DNA from: Halobacteriovoraceae bacterium
GTDB taxonomy: Bacteria; Bdellovibrionota; Bacteriovoracia; Bacteriovoracales; Bacteriovoracaceae
Direction: 5' to 3'
Length of the DNA stretch: 64,000 bases
Assembly (NCBI GenBank): GCA_002712005.1
Contig: PASP01000013.1
Span: 20,513-84,512 of the forward strand
The notes under the pieces were generated by a model. That model did no database searches. It was not told the origin of the DNA and worked only from the letters and a program-made list of their open reading frames with translations. This document shows, one piece after another, positions 8,397 through 18,154 of this stretch. Positions within the stretch are counted from its first letter, which is position 1, and each line of letters starts with the position of its first letter. A program made the translations under genes and the position numbers.

Positions 8397-9865
8397 TAAT
8401 TCAACACGATTATGTTTTCGTCATTCATTTATTTGCAGTAGCACTCTTGAGTGCTGCATTCTCTTATTATTTTTGTAAAGATGCTATCATTAATCATTCC
8501 GTTGGATATTTGCGTGTATCTTTTGGATTAAAAGCCGCTGTTTTTTGCACTTTTATAATTGGACTGTCGGGGTATTTCTTTATCCATTGGTCTTGGTCTG
8601 GTTTGATTTTAGGAATCTTTCTTTCTTTCCTGATTACTTTATCTCTTATTCATCCCAAGTATGCTATATCCTTTTTTACTTTTATGATGATCTCTCGTCC
8701 TTGGGAATTTGTAGAGGCTGAGCTATTTAGCAGTTTCCCGCGAGACTTTTTCTATATTTGTGCTTTAAGTTTTATCGCTCATTCACTTATTCAAAAGAAA
8801 TTCTACTTTCGTTGGAATCTGGCCTGTACATTTACTCTAGGATACGCGGTTTGGTCATTCTTCTCTGTTTTTGTCACAGTTAATCCTAACTATTTTCTTT
8901 ATGAATATATGGAAGTCTTTTCTAAAGGGATTATAATTTATTTTCTAATCGTAAATATTGTGGATCGCGAAGATTATATATATCCCATTCAAGTGGCCCT
9001 TGTTACCGCCATATTAGAAAAGGCCGTGACTTCATTCTATAAATCTGTCGTATTAGGTATTACTGCTGATGGAGATAGGCTTACAAGTGTAGGTATTCTC
9101 GAGAATTCTAATGATATTGCAGCGATTTTGATACTCTCTGTCCCTTTTTTATTGGCCCGCTTTAGAAAGGGAATCTCAACTCCTCTTAAAGTTATCATTT
9201 ATTCTCTTATTCTTACGCTCTATAGCTACTTGATTTGGGAGTCAAAATCTAGAGGGGCTATCCTAGGATTTGGTGTTCTCTTTATAGTCTGGATATTTAT
9301 AAACCTTAAGAGTTTAAAACAAATTATAACCACTTCTGTCATTGGGCTTGCTATCCTCTTGGGACTCATTCTTTCCGTACAAAGAGACTCTGGTGATATC
9401 AATGAATCAACTAATAATAGAATCACTTACTGGAAAGCGGGAATGAAAATGGGTCTTAAGAATCCTATTCTAGGCGTAGGTTATTCCAATTTTCAAATGA
9501 AACTCTTTGAGTATACCGACGGACATGTCGGCTCAGAAGGACGTTACAAGACTGTACACTCCAATTGGATTCTACCTTGGGCCGAAAGTGGGATACCTGG
9601 TTTTATTCTCTATATGTCAATTTGGATAACGTGCTTATTCTATAGCTGGAGACTCCGTTTTGCGCATCCTGAATTTATAATGGCGTTAGCATCTTATGGC
9701 GTGGCCATCACTTTCTTAACCCATACCTATATGCTTTATCCATGGATTCTATTGGCGATTATCACTTCATCAATTAAATTCAATTCTTCCAATGCAAGAA
9801 ATCACCTTTTATCTGAAGAACGAAGTCAATCTTCTTCACTCTTAAAAGGAGCATGGAATGTATAA
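8393..9865 (+). CDS. Wzy-type polysaccharide polymerase / O-antigen ligase family protein
   Basis: This is a polytopic inner-membrane protein of 490 residues with about 10-12 hydrophobic helices. It is expected to polymerise undecaprenyl-linked repeat units in the periplasm. The O-antigen ligase/polymerase (Wzy_C, PF04932) signature is visible: ESKSRGAILGFGVLFIVWIF, then RITYWKAGMKMGLKNPILG and VGYSNF, and after a large loop VHSNWILPWAESGIPGFILY. The loop histidine and glutamate of the family (here VHSNW and AESG) are kept. The start overlaps the Wzz stop by four bases, which indicates translational coupling, and the next gene overlaps its end. Polymerase is preferred over ligase because of the surrounding Wzz, Wzx and Wza genes. 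Confidence 0.85.
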   Translation: MIIQHDYVFVIHLFAVALLSAAFSYYFCKDAIINHSVGYLRVSFGLKAAVFCTFIIGLSGYFFIHWSWSGLILGIFLSFLITLSLIHPKYAISFFTFMMISRPWEFVEAELFSSFPRDFFYICALSFIAHSLIQKKFYFRWNLACTFTLGYAVWSFFSVFVTVNPNYFLYEYMEVFSKGIIIYFLIVNIVDREDYIYPIQVALVTAILEKAVTSFYKSVVLGITADGDRLTSVGILENSNDIAAILILSVPFLLARFRKGISTPLKVIIYSLILTLYSYLIWESKSRGAILGFGVLFIVWIFINLKSLKQIITTSVIGLAILLGLILSVQRDSGDINESTNNRITYWKAGMKMGLKNPILGVGYSNFQMKLFEYTDGHVGSEGRYKTVHSNWILPWAESGIPGFILYMSIWITCLFYSWRLRFAHPEFIMALASYGVAITFLTHTYMLYPWILLAIITSSIKFNSSNARNHLLSEERSQSSSLLKGAWNV

Positions 9866-11009
9866 TATATTATTAGCTTTATCTCTTATTCTCATTCTCT
9901 GTATTCTCTATGCCTTATTTGGACATATTCTTTTAACTTTATTTCTTTCTCTTCTTTCTAAATCCAGTATTAAAAAAGAAGAAGATTATCTTCCTGAAGT
10001 ATGTTTTATGATTGCAGCTTTCAATGAAGAAGCTTTCATGGCCAAAAAGTTGAGAAATACCTTGGGCCTTGATTATCCAAAGGATTTAATCAAGATTGTT
10101 GTGGTCTCTGATGGCTCCACAGATCAAACGGATGAAATCGTAAGAGGTTTTGAGAATGAGGGGATTGAATTAGTAAGAGTTGAAGGACGAGTGGGAAAAA
10201 CGGAAGCCCGTAATCAGGCCATAAAAGAGAGAACAGAGGATATTATCATCTTCTCCGATGCTACGGCCATTTATGAAAAGGATGCTGTTAGAAAATTAGT
10301 TAGAAACTTTGCAGATGAAACTATTGGGATGGTGAGTGGAAAATTGAGCTATTTTGATCAAACATCCAGTCATATGGGAAGGGCGACAAAGCTCTATTGG
10401 TCCTATGAACAGTTGATAAAGAAATCACAATCTAGATTACGTACCCTAACTGGGGCGGTAGGATGTATTAATGCTTTTAGAAGAGAGCTCTACTATCATC
10501 TTCCCGCTAATGTAATAGAAGACTTCACCTTTCCCATAATGGTAGTTGCGCAAGGAAAGAGAGTGATCTTTGAACCTGAAGCCATTGCTTATGAAAGAAC
10601 CACTCAAAATTCTTCGCAAGAATTTAAGATGCGATTACGTGTTATTCGTGGAGGAATGACTGGTTTTCGATTTGCTCTGCCTAAACTTATATTGGCCAAG
10701 CAGTGGAGCGCCATCATTCAACTTTTCTCCCATAAGGTTATGAGATGGTTGATGCCCATTTTTCTCATCTTGCTATTTCTTGTAACTTTATTAGGAGCCT
10801 TTGCAGAGACTCATTCAATATTATTTAAGACTTTATTTATTCTACAAACGATTGCTTATGGTCTAGGTCTGTTAGGGATCTACTTTCCCAAAAATAAGAT
10901 TATGGGTTTTGCAAATTACTTCCTTATTATGAATAGCGCCAGCTTAAGCGCCCTGATAAAGACATTTAGTGAAGAATTAGAAGCTACGTGGGATACCAAT
11001 ATATATTAA
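9858..11009 (+). CDS. Membrane glycosyltransferase family 2
   Basis: This 383-residue processive-type GT2 enzyme has an N-terminal membrane helix (residues ~3-30) and two or three helices at the C-terminus. GT-A motifs appear in order: CFMIAAFNEEAFMAKKL, IVVVSDGSTDQTDEIV (nucleotide-sugar binding), FSDATAIYEKDAVRKL (in place of a DxD), GAVGCINAFRRELY, IEDFTFPIMVVAQG (acceptor/catalytic ED) and EFKMRLRVIRGG in the position of the Q/RxxRW motif. The start ATG overlaps the polymerase gene by eight bases and is preceded by AAAAGGAG. It probably adds a sugar to the lipid-linked repeat unit on the cytoplasmic face. The donor sugar cannot be read from the sequence. Confidence 0.88.
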   Translation: MYNILLALSLILILCILYALFGHILLTLFLSLLSKSSIKKEEDYLPEVCFMIAAFNEEAFMAKKLRNTLGLDYPKDLIKIVVVSDGSTDQTDEIVRGFENEGIELVRVEGRVGKTEARNQAIKERTEDIIIFSDATAIYEKDAVRKLVRNFADETIGMVSGKLSYFDQTSSHMGRATKLYWSYEQLIKKSQSRLRTLTGAVGCINAFRRELYYHLPANVIEDFTFPIMVVAQGKRVIFEPEAIAYERTTQNSSQEFKMRLRVIRGGMTGFRFALPKLILAKQWSAIIQLFSHKVMRWLMPIFLILLFLVTLLGAFAETHSILFKTLFILQTIAYGLGLLGIYFPKNKIMGFANYFLIMNSASLSALIKTFSEELEATWDTNIY

Positions 11010-11019
11010 TAGGATTTTT

Positions 11020-11853
11020 ATGACGACGCAGTTATCAGAAAGACAACAAAGAGAAAAAGAATATTACGAATCTTATGCTCAAAGTTTTGATGTTACCCAA
11101 GACATTGACTTTACTCCGATTGATTCACAAATTTCTGGCGATGAGTTCAGACCCTGGAATAGTTATTGGCGAACCTATCAAATTCCTATTCACTTCTACC
11201 AATCTCTTCAAAAGACTGATACCCAGGTTATTCGACTATTAGATTTTGGCTGTGGACCAGGGGATAATGCATTACGTTTGTCACGTATAGGTTATCATGT
11301 CACAGGTTTTGATATATCAGAATCAAATGTTGGAATCGCTAAGAAACTCTTCGAAAAAAATGGAAAAGTCGATCAAAGTGAGTTTGTTGTTTCGACTGCA
11401 GAGTCACTGCCTTTTGCTGGAGGATACTTTGATATGGTGGTTGGGATTGATATCTTACATCATGTTGATATCGAAAAATCACTCAAGGAACTCAATAGAG
11501 TTATGAAAGTAGGAGCTCAAGGCGTTTTTAGAGAACCAATTGAGGTTCCTCTACTCGACAAGATTAGAAATTCATTTCTCGTTAGAAAAATTGTACCTAA
11601 TGAAGTGAGTCTAGAAGCCCATATTACTGAAGATGAACGTAAGCTGAATGAAGTTGATCTTAAAATCATTAAGAAAATCTTTCCTAAGACAAGAATAGAG
11701 AGAAGTTTAATTCTTTCTCGATATGATAAGTTTATTAGAAAAAAGGGAAGTAAGAAGTCATCTCTATTAGAGAAAATTGATTATTTTCTCATGAAATTTA
11801 TTCCAGGTTATCATCTCTTAGGGGGTGCTGCTGTTATTATTATCGAAAAATAA
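11020..11853 (+). CDS. SAM-dependent methyltransferase (class I)
   Basis: This 277-residue Rossmann-fold methyltransferase shows motif I as VIRLLDFGCGPGDNALRLS, motif II as YHVTGFDIS, and a later AESLPFAGGYFDMVVGIDIL resembling the Methyltransf_11 family post-I region. The histidine pair in ILHHVDIEKSL is typical of that family. The N-terminus starts ATG 11020 after GGATTTTT, ten bases behind the GT2 gene. Within the exopolysaccharide locus it most likely methylates a sugar or a lipid-linked intermediate (inference), although substrate specificity is not visible. The C-terminus is basic and hydrophobic (DYFLMKFIPGYHLLGGAAV), which could allow peripheral membrane contact. Confidence 0.82.
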   Translation: MTTQLSERQQREKEYYESYAQSFDVTQDIDFTPIDSQISGDEFRPWNSYWRTYQIPIHFYQSLQKTDTQVIRLLDFGCGPGDNALRLSRIGYHVTGFDISESNVGIAKKLFEKNGKVDQSEFVVSTAESLPFAGGYFDMVVGIDILHHVDIEKSLKELNRVMKVGAQGVFREPIEVPLLDKIRNSFLVRKIVPNEVSLEAHITEDERKLNEVDLKIIKKIFPKTRIERSLILSRYDKFIRKKGSKKSSLLEKIDYFLMKFIPGYHLLGGAAVIIIEK

Positions 11854-11859
11854 TTTCCC

Positions 11860-13098
11860 ATGAATAGAGAAACAAAAAACATATTGTGGCTTGTACCTCG
11901 AAGCTTTCTCCCTGTATCAGATGGAGCAAGTAAGGCCAATTATAGTTTACTTCAAGACTTCTATGCTTCTTCTTTAAAAATCAAAGATATATCTTATCAG
12001 GTAACTCTTGTTCTCTTTATCGATGAAAATAATGACTCCTTACTCGACTCAAGGGATATTTATCTTGAGCATTTTCCTTGGGTTGAAGATATTATCTTTT
12101 TGAAAAAGAAGATCATGCCTAAGGGAGCAGGAAGAATCAGCTCTGTTATTAAAAATATTTTTCAGACATTACCCCTAACTGCAAGCTTTTTTGATCATAG
12201 AGATAATCGAATGTTGATCAAATTTTTAGCCGAAAAGGATAAGTTTGATTATATCATCTGTGATGGTCTTCACGTATATAGTGCGGTTGCTAAGTATTTC
12301 AAAAGGGCATCCTATATTTACCGCTCTCATAATGTGGAGTTCGATTTATGGGATCTTGAAGAAGCTCCATTCATTACTGGCCTTATTCTTTTGCACCAGC
12401 AAAAGAAAATAAAAAAACTAGAACTTGAATTATGTGAAAAGGCACAAAAGGTTTGGACGATTTCTCAAACCGACACAAAACGCTATAGTGATCTCTTAGA
12501 GGGAGGAAAAGTTACTTGTACCAAATTTCAATATATACCTCTCGCTATTGATTTCTCAAAACGCGAATTTTCTTCATCGAAAGAAAAGAAACATTTCCTC
12601 TTTCTTGGAAAACTAGATTGGCATCCTAATCTTGAAGGACTTATTTGGTTTTTAGATCATATTGTCCCTAAGCTAGATGAGGATATTGTAATTGATATTG
12701 TCGGAGGAGGGGATTTTCCTAAATCACGCTATAGTGATCTCATTTCTAGCGGCAAAATAATTTTTCATGGTTTTGTTGAAGACTTAGAACCTATTCTTCA
12801 GCAAACCAACGCCTCTGTTATTCCTATCTTTTCAGGCTCTGGAACTCGTATTAAAGTGATTGATGCTATCTCAAAAAATATTCCTATTGTCTCTACACCT
12901 TTTGGTGTGCAAGGCAGTGGATTGAGTGAAGATCATTTTTTTAGTATGAATTCTATTTCATCATGGATTGAGACTTTGAATAATTGGGATCAAAAATCTG
13001 CTGAACTGAGGTCAACTCTGGCCCAAAATCAATTAGAAAAACTCTATTCCACAGAAAACCTCTACCATTCACTAAATGAACTAAGAGAAATCTACTAA
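11860..13098 (+). CDS. Glycosyltransferase family 4 (first)
   Basis: This 412-residue GT-B glycosyltransferase has a variable acceptor-binding N-terminal domain (to about residue 225) that includes ASYIYRSHNVEFDLWDLEEA. The C-terminal donor-binding domain starts at HFLFLGKLDWHPNLEGLIWF and continues through IVIDIVGGGDFPKS, IIFHGFVEDLEP and IPIFSGSGTRIKVIDAISKN. The last is the GT4 'GsG.r.KvlEa' region with Asp in place of the usual Glu. It begins six bases after the methyltransferase and ends the plus-strand run. Its stop overlaps the stop of the convergent minus-strand GT4 gene by four bases (CTAA), with no terminator between. Confidence 0.87.
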   Translation: MNRETKNILWLVPRSFLPVSDGASKANYSLLQDFYASSLKIKDISYQVTLVLFIDENNDSLLDSRDIYLEHFPWVEDIIFLKKKIMPKGAGRISSVIKNIFQTLPLTASFFDHRDNRMLIKFLAEKDKFDYIICDGLHVYSAVAKYFKRASYIYRSHNVEFDLWDLEEAPFITGLILLHQQKKIKKLELELCEKAQKVWTISQTDTKRYSDLLEGGKVTCTKFQYIPLAIDFSKREFSSSKEKKHFLFLGKLDWHPNLEGLIWFLDHIVPKLDEDIVIDIVGGGDFPKSRYSDLISSGKIIFHGFVEDLEPILQQTNASVIPIFSGSGTRIKVIDAISKNIPIVSTPFGVQGSGLSEDHFFSMNSISSWIETLNNWDQKSAELRSTLAQNQLEKLYSTENLYHSLNELREIY

Positions 13099-14255
13099 AG
13101 CATTTCGTTATTAAGAATGGATTCAACTTGTGTAACCCATCTCTCAATAGAATATTTTCTTAGTTGCATTTCCCTTTCTTGACGAGCATTTTCAACATAG
13201 CTTTGAACTCTAGCTTCTTTTTCTAAAGTTTCTAAAGCCAGACACCATTTTTCTTCTAAGGCGATGAAATCAACTTCATTTTTCGAGTGACGAGGAATAT
13301 CGATGATGATCGAATTTTGTTGGGTAAGCATTTCTTCAATGGCCCCTACATTATTGGCCATTATGGGGGTTCCTAGGCAAAGAGACTCTATGACAGTCAT
13401 AGGCATTCCCTCTGTTAAGCTCGGTAGACATAGAAATTGGACACGCTCTATAAAGCTTTGCACATCTTGTTGATGGCCATGAAAGAGGATATTCTCACTT
13501 TCATAGCTTTCTTTTAATTGGGTTTCTAATGGGCCTGTTCCAACAATATGAAGCTTGTAGTCTTTAAGTTGTTTTGAGCGAAAGGCCTTGATTAAGGTTT
13601 CGGGGTTCTTTTCAGAGGATAGGCGTCCTAGGTAGAGTATCTCTTTTTTCTTTTTTGTTTTCTCTGTCGCTGTCTGGGTACCTATTTGGGTATCTGTCTG
13701 GGCAGTTATTTCTTTTCGTTTATCTAGAGAGTTCATATTATTGACAACCTCTATTGAGCTAATTTTTTCCTTTTCTAAGTCTTTCTTCATTCTCTGCGAT
13801 AGGGCGATCACTTTCGAACATTTTCTCATCAGTAGGAGGGCCAACTTTTCATAGAATTTCACTTTTATTGTGTGCCCTGTATTTCCATGATGGGTGTGGA
13901 TAATTTTAAGCCCCAGTTGAGGTTTTCTAAAAATAAGAAATATGTATTTTACGCACATTGCATAGAAAAGGGCCTTGAAGCCATGGGTATAAATGATTTG
14001 GTGGCCTTCAACGATTTTGTTCAATTCTCTTATGAGATTCAAATCAATGGGGGCCTGTGAATTAAGTTTTGTTAACTGATTTCTATTTTCAATAAGCGAT
14101 ATGAATTCGAATGCAAACTGGGGACACTTTTTCTCTTCAATAATACATAGGTCATAGGAATTCTTTCCATATTTAACTAATCCATTATAACCAGAAGCGA
14201 CTACCTTTTCCGCACCCGCTATTTTTCCTGGAGCAAATAAGATTAACGCCTTCAT
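13095..14255 (-). CDS. Glycosyltransferase family 4 (second)
   Basis: This 386-residue GT-B enzyme opens with KALILFAPGKIAGAEKVVAS, a typical GT4 glycine-rich start. The donor domain holds EILYLGRLSSEKNPETLIKA, HIVGTGPLETQLKE and PSLTEGMPMTVIESLCLG, which carries the E-x7-E retaining-enzyme motif. A polar insert rich in Thr, Gln and Lys near residues 195-215 (AQTDTQIGTQTATEKTKKKK) comes from a short near-repeat at about 13658-13710 and is unusual. The gene is the last of a three-gene minus-strand unit (GT4, flippase, GT4). Its start abuts the flippase stop with a one-base overlap. It probably assembles the exopolysaccharide repeat unit. Confidence 0.88.
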   Translation of the reverse strand: MKALILFAPGKIAGAEKVVASGYNGLVKYGKNSYDLCIIEEKKCPQFAFEFISLIENRNQLTKLNSQAPIDLNLIRELNKIVEGHQIIYTHGFKALFYAMCVKYIFLIFRKPQLGLKIIHTHHGNTGHTIKVKFYEKLALLLMRKCSKVIALSQRMKKDLEKEKISSIEVVNNMNSLDKRKEITAQTDTQIGTQTATEKTKKKKEILYLGRLSSEKNPETLIKAFRSKQLKDYKLHIVGTGPLETQLKESYESENILFHGHQQDVQSFIERVQFLCLPSLTEGMPMTVIESLCLGTPIMANNVGAIEEMLTQQNSIIIDIPRHSKNEVDFIALEEKWCLALETLEKEARVQSYVENARQEREMQLRKYSIERWVTQVESILNNEML

Positions 14256-15736
14256 TATATATTCTCCCCATTTTTCACATTGTCTTTATGGTGGAGGTTT
14301 TGTCTTCTCTTAATTTTAAATAAGAGGTGTATACTAAAGAACCCTATTAAATAGAGGGGAGCGGTTGAAAAGAACCAAATAAGTTCAGTTTTAAATAAGG
14401 GTTTTAAGGTTAAAACTAAGATAAGAAGAATCATATTCGTTAAGAGATTGAGACCCCATGATCTTAGAGGAAGTAACTCTAAAATGGAAAGACCAGTTTT
14501 TTGAGAAGAATAATAAAGTCCCCAGAATTTAGGGATAAATCTGAAAATAACGGTCAAAGTGAGAGCACTAAGGGCTCCATGAAATTTTGCACTATAGGTG
14601 ACTGCGATTAGAGAGAGAGGAGTGATGACAAGATAGACTTTTAGAATCCATTTCGTTTTTCCTGTTGCTCTGGCAATTGTATCGTGAGGGATTATGTACG
14701 TTAAGTAACTAAGAGCAAAAATTCGTAAATAGGGGATACTCTCTAAATACTGATCAGTAAAGAGAAGTTCAATAATAGGTCGGCTATAGATAATGAGTCC
14801 ACATACTGCAGGGATCATAAGAAATGCAATATCCTCTTGTGCTTTCTTTAAAGATAGACCCATCTCTCTCAACTTTGATTCGTGCCATAATTTACTTAAT
14901 TTAGGCATTAAAACTTTAGTAACGGACATCTCTAGGATGAAAAGAGGCGGAACGACTAAGCAGCCCATACTGTAAAAAGCAAAGTCTGTCGGACTTAAAT
15001 AGGAGGATAGAGTTAACATATCTATTTTTTCGAGAAAGAATCCTAGGAGTCCAGCACTGGACATGGGAGCACAATAGATGAAAATTTCTTTCATCTTGTG
15101 AATATCAATTTTTAGTGTAATTAATCGATCTTTTAAGCCCAGTATTAGAGATAGGAGAAACTTAATCAAGAATGTAATCCCAAAGACGATGAACGTGGTA
15201 TTGATATCCCTCGTTAGATAAGCCGCTAAGATAATTCCTACTCCTTTAAAAACTTCAAAGGCGCTGTGAAAGAGGGGACCAGAGAGCGTCTTTCCCTTGG
15301 CGACGAGATATTCACCATAGAAACTAGAAGGAGGGATAAGGGCACCTGAAAAGAGAAGGAGAAGAGTCTGTTGTTGAGTTAAATTGATTCTTTCCGAAAT
15401 AGTCGAACTAAATAGTATACCTATGGCAAGGGCGACTAAACTTAATAGTGTGGCCATTTTCCAAGCATGGTCGATATATTCCTTACCTTCTTTTTTACCA
15501 ATGTAATAGAAGACGCTATAAAGTGGAGCTCCCGCTAGTGAGAGAAAGGTAAAGGAATGAATATAGAGAAAATAGATCTTATAAATACCTATATCCTCTG
15601 GAGTGAGCATTCTTACTAGGAGAGTAGGAAGAAAGAGATTAATAAAAGAGGAAATGATTCCTGCAACAAAGACAGGCCAGTGGCCAGAGGAAAACTTCAT
15701 TTTTAATTTTGTAAAGAAAGGGGCAAAAGGATTCAT
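14255..15736 (-). CDS. Wzx-like polysaccharide flippase (MATE/MVF superfamily)
   Basis: This 493-residue inner-membrane protein has about 12-14 hydrophobic helices and is predicted to flip the undecaprenyl-linked repeat unit to the periplasm. The N-terminus reads SGHWPVFVAGIISSFINLFL then PTLLVRMLTPEDIGIYKIYF, the polysaccharide biosynthesis/Wzx start pattern. The mid-region LEKIDMLTLSSYLSPTDFAF fits the second half of the transporter ('D.ii.g.ylg..avg.Y'). The start codon overlaps the stop of the upstream GT4 gene by four bases and the stop touches the next GT4 start, so the three minus-strand genes are translationally coupled. The C-terminal tail is basic (FKIKRRQNLHHKDN). Confidence 0.85.
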   Translation of the reverse strand: MNPFAPFFTKLKMKFSSGHWPVFVAGIISSFINLFLPTLLVRMLTPEDIGIYKIYFLYIHSFTFLSLAGAPLYSVFYYIGKKEGKEYIDHAWKMATLLSLVALAIGILFSSTISERINLTQQQTLLLLFSGALIPPSSFYGEYLVAKGKTLSGPLFHSAFEVFKGVGIILAAYLTRDINTTFIVFGITFLIKFLLSLILGLKDRLITLKIDIHKMKEIFIYCAPMSSAGLLGFFLEKIDMLTLSSYLSPTDFAFYSMGCLVVPPLFILEMSVTKVLMPKLSKLWHESKLREMGLSLKKAQEDIAFLMIPAVCGLIIYSRPIIELLFTDQYLESIPYLRIFALSYLTYIIPHDTIARATGKTKWILKVYLVITPLSLIAVTYSAKFHGALSALTLTVIFRFIPKFWGLYYSSQKTGLSILELLPLRSWGLNLLTNMILLILVLTLKPLFKTELIWFFSTAPLYLIGFFSIHLLFKIKRRQNLHHKDNVKNGENI

Positions 15737-16866
15737 TGTCTATAGATCCTTTCATAATTCTTAGTCATTCGTTGGATGGAAAAATGATTAAGAACGATAG
15801 CTTTTAGAGAAAGATCCTTAGGGATACGCTTTTCACCCTTTATTTCATTCTCTTTTAAGAGCAGTAGGAGTTTAGATTTAAAGTCTTTTTGATCCTTGAT
15901 TTGATAGAGCTTTATACACTTGCCATATTTATTTAAAATTCTGTGCCCAGGTATATGGGATACCAAACAAGGAGTCCCTACACTCATGGCCTCTAGAACT
16001 GAGACGGGAAGGCCTTCATGAGTAGATGCGCTTAAGTATATATCCGCTAGCTGATTTAAGGCCTTCACATCAGTGCGGGCTCCGGTAAAGATAATATTTG
16101 AATGAGTGGCCTTAGTGGCCAATTCTTCTAGCTTCTTAAAGTAGATAGGGTCGCTTGACGGTCCTACAATAAATAACTGGATTTGAGGAAAATCATCCAT
16201 TGATCGAATAAGAAATTCTTGATCTTTTAAGGGCACGACTCTTGATAAGGAGATGGCCATCAATTTACTTGGGTCCCTGCCTAATTCATGAGAGAGTTGA
16301 ATCATTTCTTCTTCAGAGGGAGCCTTGTCATCTACAGCGACTCCATTTTCAATTAAGCCCAATTTTGTCGACGCTATAAATACAGATTGAAGATAGTAAT
16401 CATAAATCTTCTTGCTAACTGCAATGAGATGATCTGCGCAGGGAGAAAATAATCTCTCCAATAAATCGACTTTCCAAGAGTTCTCTACATGATCTAAGGT
16501 ATGAGTGGTATGGATATGTTTTAATGGATAACCATATTTCAATTGAAGTAATTTCTTTGTTAGAGAGAGGTAGATAAGGGGATTAATATCGTGAGTGTGA
16601 ATGATATCATAATGAGAATGAAGGATGAGATCTGAAAATTGATCAACTAACGAAAAATCTAGACCCTTCTTCTTTTTTATTTCACTTCGAACGAGTATTC
16701 CCTTTTCTTTAAAGAAAGATACCCACTCTTGTTGTTCATCATAGACAACCACTTCAACTTGGTGTCCTAAAGACATTTGCTTTAAGCTTAGATCTAAAAT
16801 AATTTTTTCCAGGCCACCAATACCTAAAAACTGAGTAAAATGGGCGATTTTTAAGGGCTGAAACAC
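15733..16866 (-). CDS. Glycosyltransferase family 4 (third)
   Basis: This 377-residue GT-B enzyme starts FQPLKIAHFTQFLGIGGLEK, the N-terminal GT4 loop. It contains HYDIIHTHDINPLIYLSLTK (acceptor domain), LMAISLSRVVPLKDQEFLIR at the donor-domain entry, LFIVGPSSDPIYFKKLEE and DIYLSASTHEGLPVSVLEAM with the E-x7-E motif. It is the first gene of the minus-strand unit, divergent from the Wza gene about 100 bases away; that intergenic space must carry both promoters. It is probably one of at least four transferases building the repeat unit. Its sugar specificity is not readable. Confidence 0.88.
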   Translation of the reverse strand: MFQPLKIAHFTQFLGIGGLEKIILDLSLKQMSLGHQVEVVVYDEQQEWVSFFKEKGILVRSEIKKKKGLDFSLVDQFSDLILHSHYDIIHTHDINPLIYLSLTKKLLQLKYGYPLKHIHTTHTLDHVENSWKVDLLERLFSPCADHLIAVSKKIYDYYLQSVFIASTKLGLIENGVAVDDKAPSEEEMIQLSHELGRDPSKLMAISLSRVVPLKDQEFLIRSMDDFPQIQLFIVGPSSDPIYFKKLEELATKATHSNIIFTGARTDVKALNQLADIYLSASTHEGLPVSVLEAMSVGTPCLVSHIPGHRILNKYGKCIKLYQIKDQKDFKSKLLLLLKENEIKGEKRIPKDLSLKAIVLNHFSIQRMTKNYERIYRQ

Positions 16867-16965
16867 ATAAATCCTTGTTTATGAAAAAGCTTCACTCAAT
16901 TAATTTTTACGAAGTTCCGATAAATTTACAAATACTTATATGATTATAACGGTAACTTGAGCACC

Positions 16966-17994
16966 ATGGTGAATAACTTGAAAAATTTACTTTCTTACTC
17001 CTATATTTTAGTCATTTTTCTTTTGGGCTGTTCCTCTTCTTCAGTGAATGAAAAAGACTACCCAAAATTAACTGATGCTATTCGAGAAAATTACAATAAG
17101 AAAAATATTGAGCAAATGGAGAACTTAAATACAAAAGTCCCCAATCTTGCTTATCGCTATAAATATATGGCACCAGGACATCGATTTAAGATTTCTCACC
17201 CGAGTGATAGTAAGCTCTCTGGTGTATTTCGTGTAAATACAAATGGACGTTTACGATTACCCTATGACGTAACGATAAATGTAAATGACAAAACCTTCAG
17301 TGAAGTTAGAGAAGAAATTCTAAAGGCCTATAGTCGATTCTTCGAAGATAGGGTGGGCAAAGTATCGGTAACCCTCTATGGACGTCAGTATTATGTCAAT
17401 ATTAGAGGACTTGTTAATAACCCAGGTACTTATTTGGTTGATCATGATGATTCTTTAGATATGGTTATCAGTCAAGCTGGTGGGCTTGTTGGAAATATTG
17501 TTCAAGAATATTTCACTGCCGATATGAAGCAATTGAAGAATAAGTATCAAGTCCTATTGAATAATTATTATGATAGTTCGAAGAAGTCCGAAAGAATATT
17601 TTGGACGGGATACGATTCGCTCTTCATTTCTAAATTAGATGCGCTAGCAAGTAAGAATAAGACCGTTCCTTTTGTTACGGTTCTTGGAGGCGTTGTTAAG
17701 CCTGGAAAGGTTCTCTATGAAAAGGATGCTACTTTGTATCACTTTCTAAATAAATCTGGAGGAACCATTCCAGGGCTTGATTACGAAGAGTGCTACATTT
17801 TTAGAATGACTAAAGAGGGGTTACAAAAAGTGGCCTTCCAATTCAATGAGCCGGGTAGCATTCCGGTAATTTACCCTAACGATATTATCTATTTTAATAC
17901 TCAGATCCAAACCCCAACCGACAAAATATTTAATCGATTGGTTCAAATTGGAAGTCTGCTTTCGACCATTGCGATCTTGATTTTGGCCTTGTAA
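16966..17994 (+). CDS. Wza-type polysaccharide export outer-membrane lipoprotein
   Basis: This is a periplasmic/outer-membrane exporter of about 342 residues. The signal peptide ends in the lipobox ILVIFLLGC followed by a serine run, so it should be a lipoprotein. The Poly_export domain (PF02563) starts around YRYKYMAPGHRFKISHPSDS with FRVNTNGRLRLPYDVTINVN. Two SLBB-type segments follow: YYVNIRGLVNNPGTYLVDHD and VPFVTVLGGVVKPGKVLYEK. A C-terminal hydrophobic helix (LVQIGSLLSTIAILILAL) may be the membrane-crossing helix of the Wza barrel. ATG 16966 is preferred over TTG 16957; neither has a strong ribosome binding site. It is the export pore for the Wzx/Wzy pathway encoded on both sides. Confidence 0.88.
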   Translation: MVNNLKNLLSYSYILVIFLLGCSSSSVNEKDYPKLTDAIRENYNKKNIEQMENLNTKVPNLAYRYKYMAPGHRFKISHPSDSKLSGVFRVNTNGRLRLPYDVTINVNDKTFSEVREEILKAYSRFFEDRVGKVSVTLYGRQYYVNIRGLVNNPGTYLVDHDDSLDMVISQAGGLVGNIVQEYFTADMKQLKNKYQVLLNNYYDSSKKSERIFWTGYDSLFISKLDALASKNKTVPFVTVLGGVVKPGKVLYEKDATLYHFLNKSGGTIPGLDYEECYIFRMTKEGLQKVAFQFNEPGSIPVIYPNDIIYFNTQIQTPTDKIFNRLVQIGSLLSTIAILILAL

Positions 17995-18154
17995 TGAGGT
18001 CTTTCCAGCCTTGTAATATCAATGAGTTAGGAGATGCATAAGAGGAAGAAAGTGAGTAGAAGATCGACACTTTTGAAAAAGCTTCAAAATACAGCCTTTA
18101 TTTACGCACCTATTGGGGATTTCGCTAAAATAGTCAAAAACCTAGGATTCATCG

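Noticed and set aside
16867..16965. Divergent promoters between the GT4 and Wza genes
   Set aside because: Functionally expected, but only a weak TATGAT-like element at about 16939 is visible and no clear -35.
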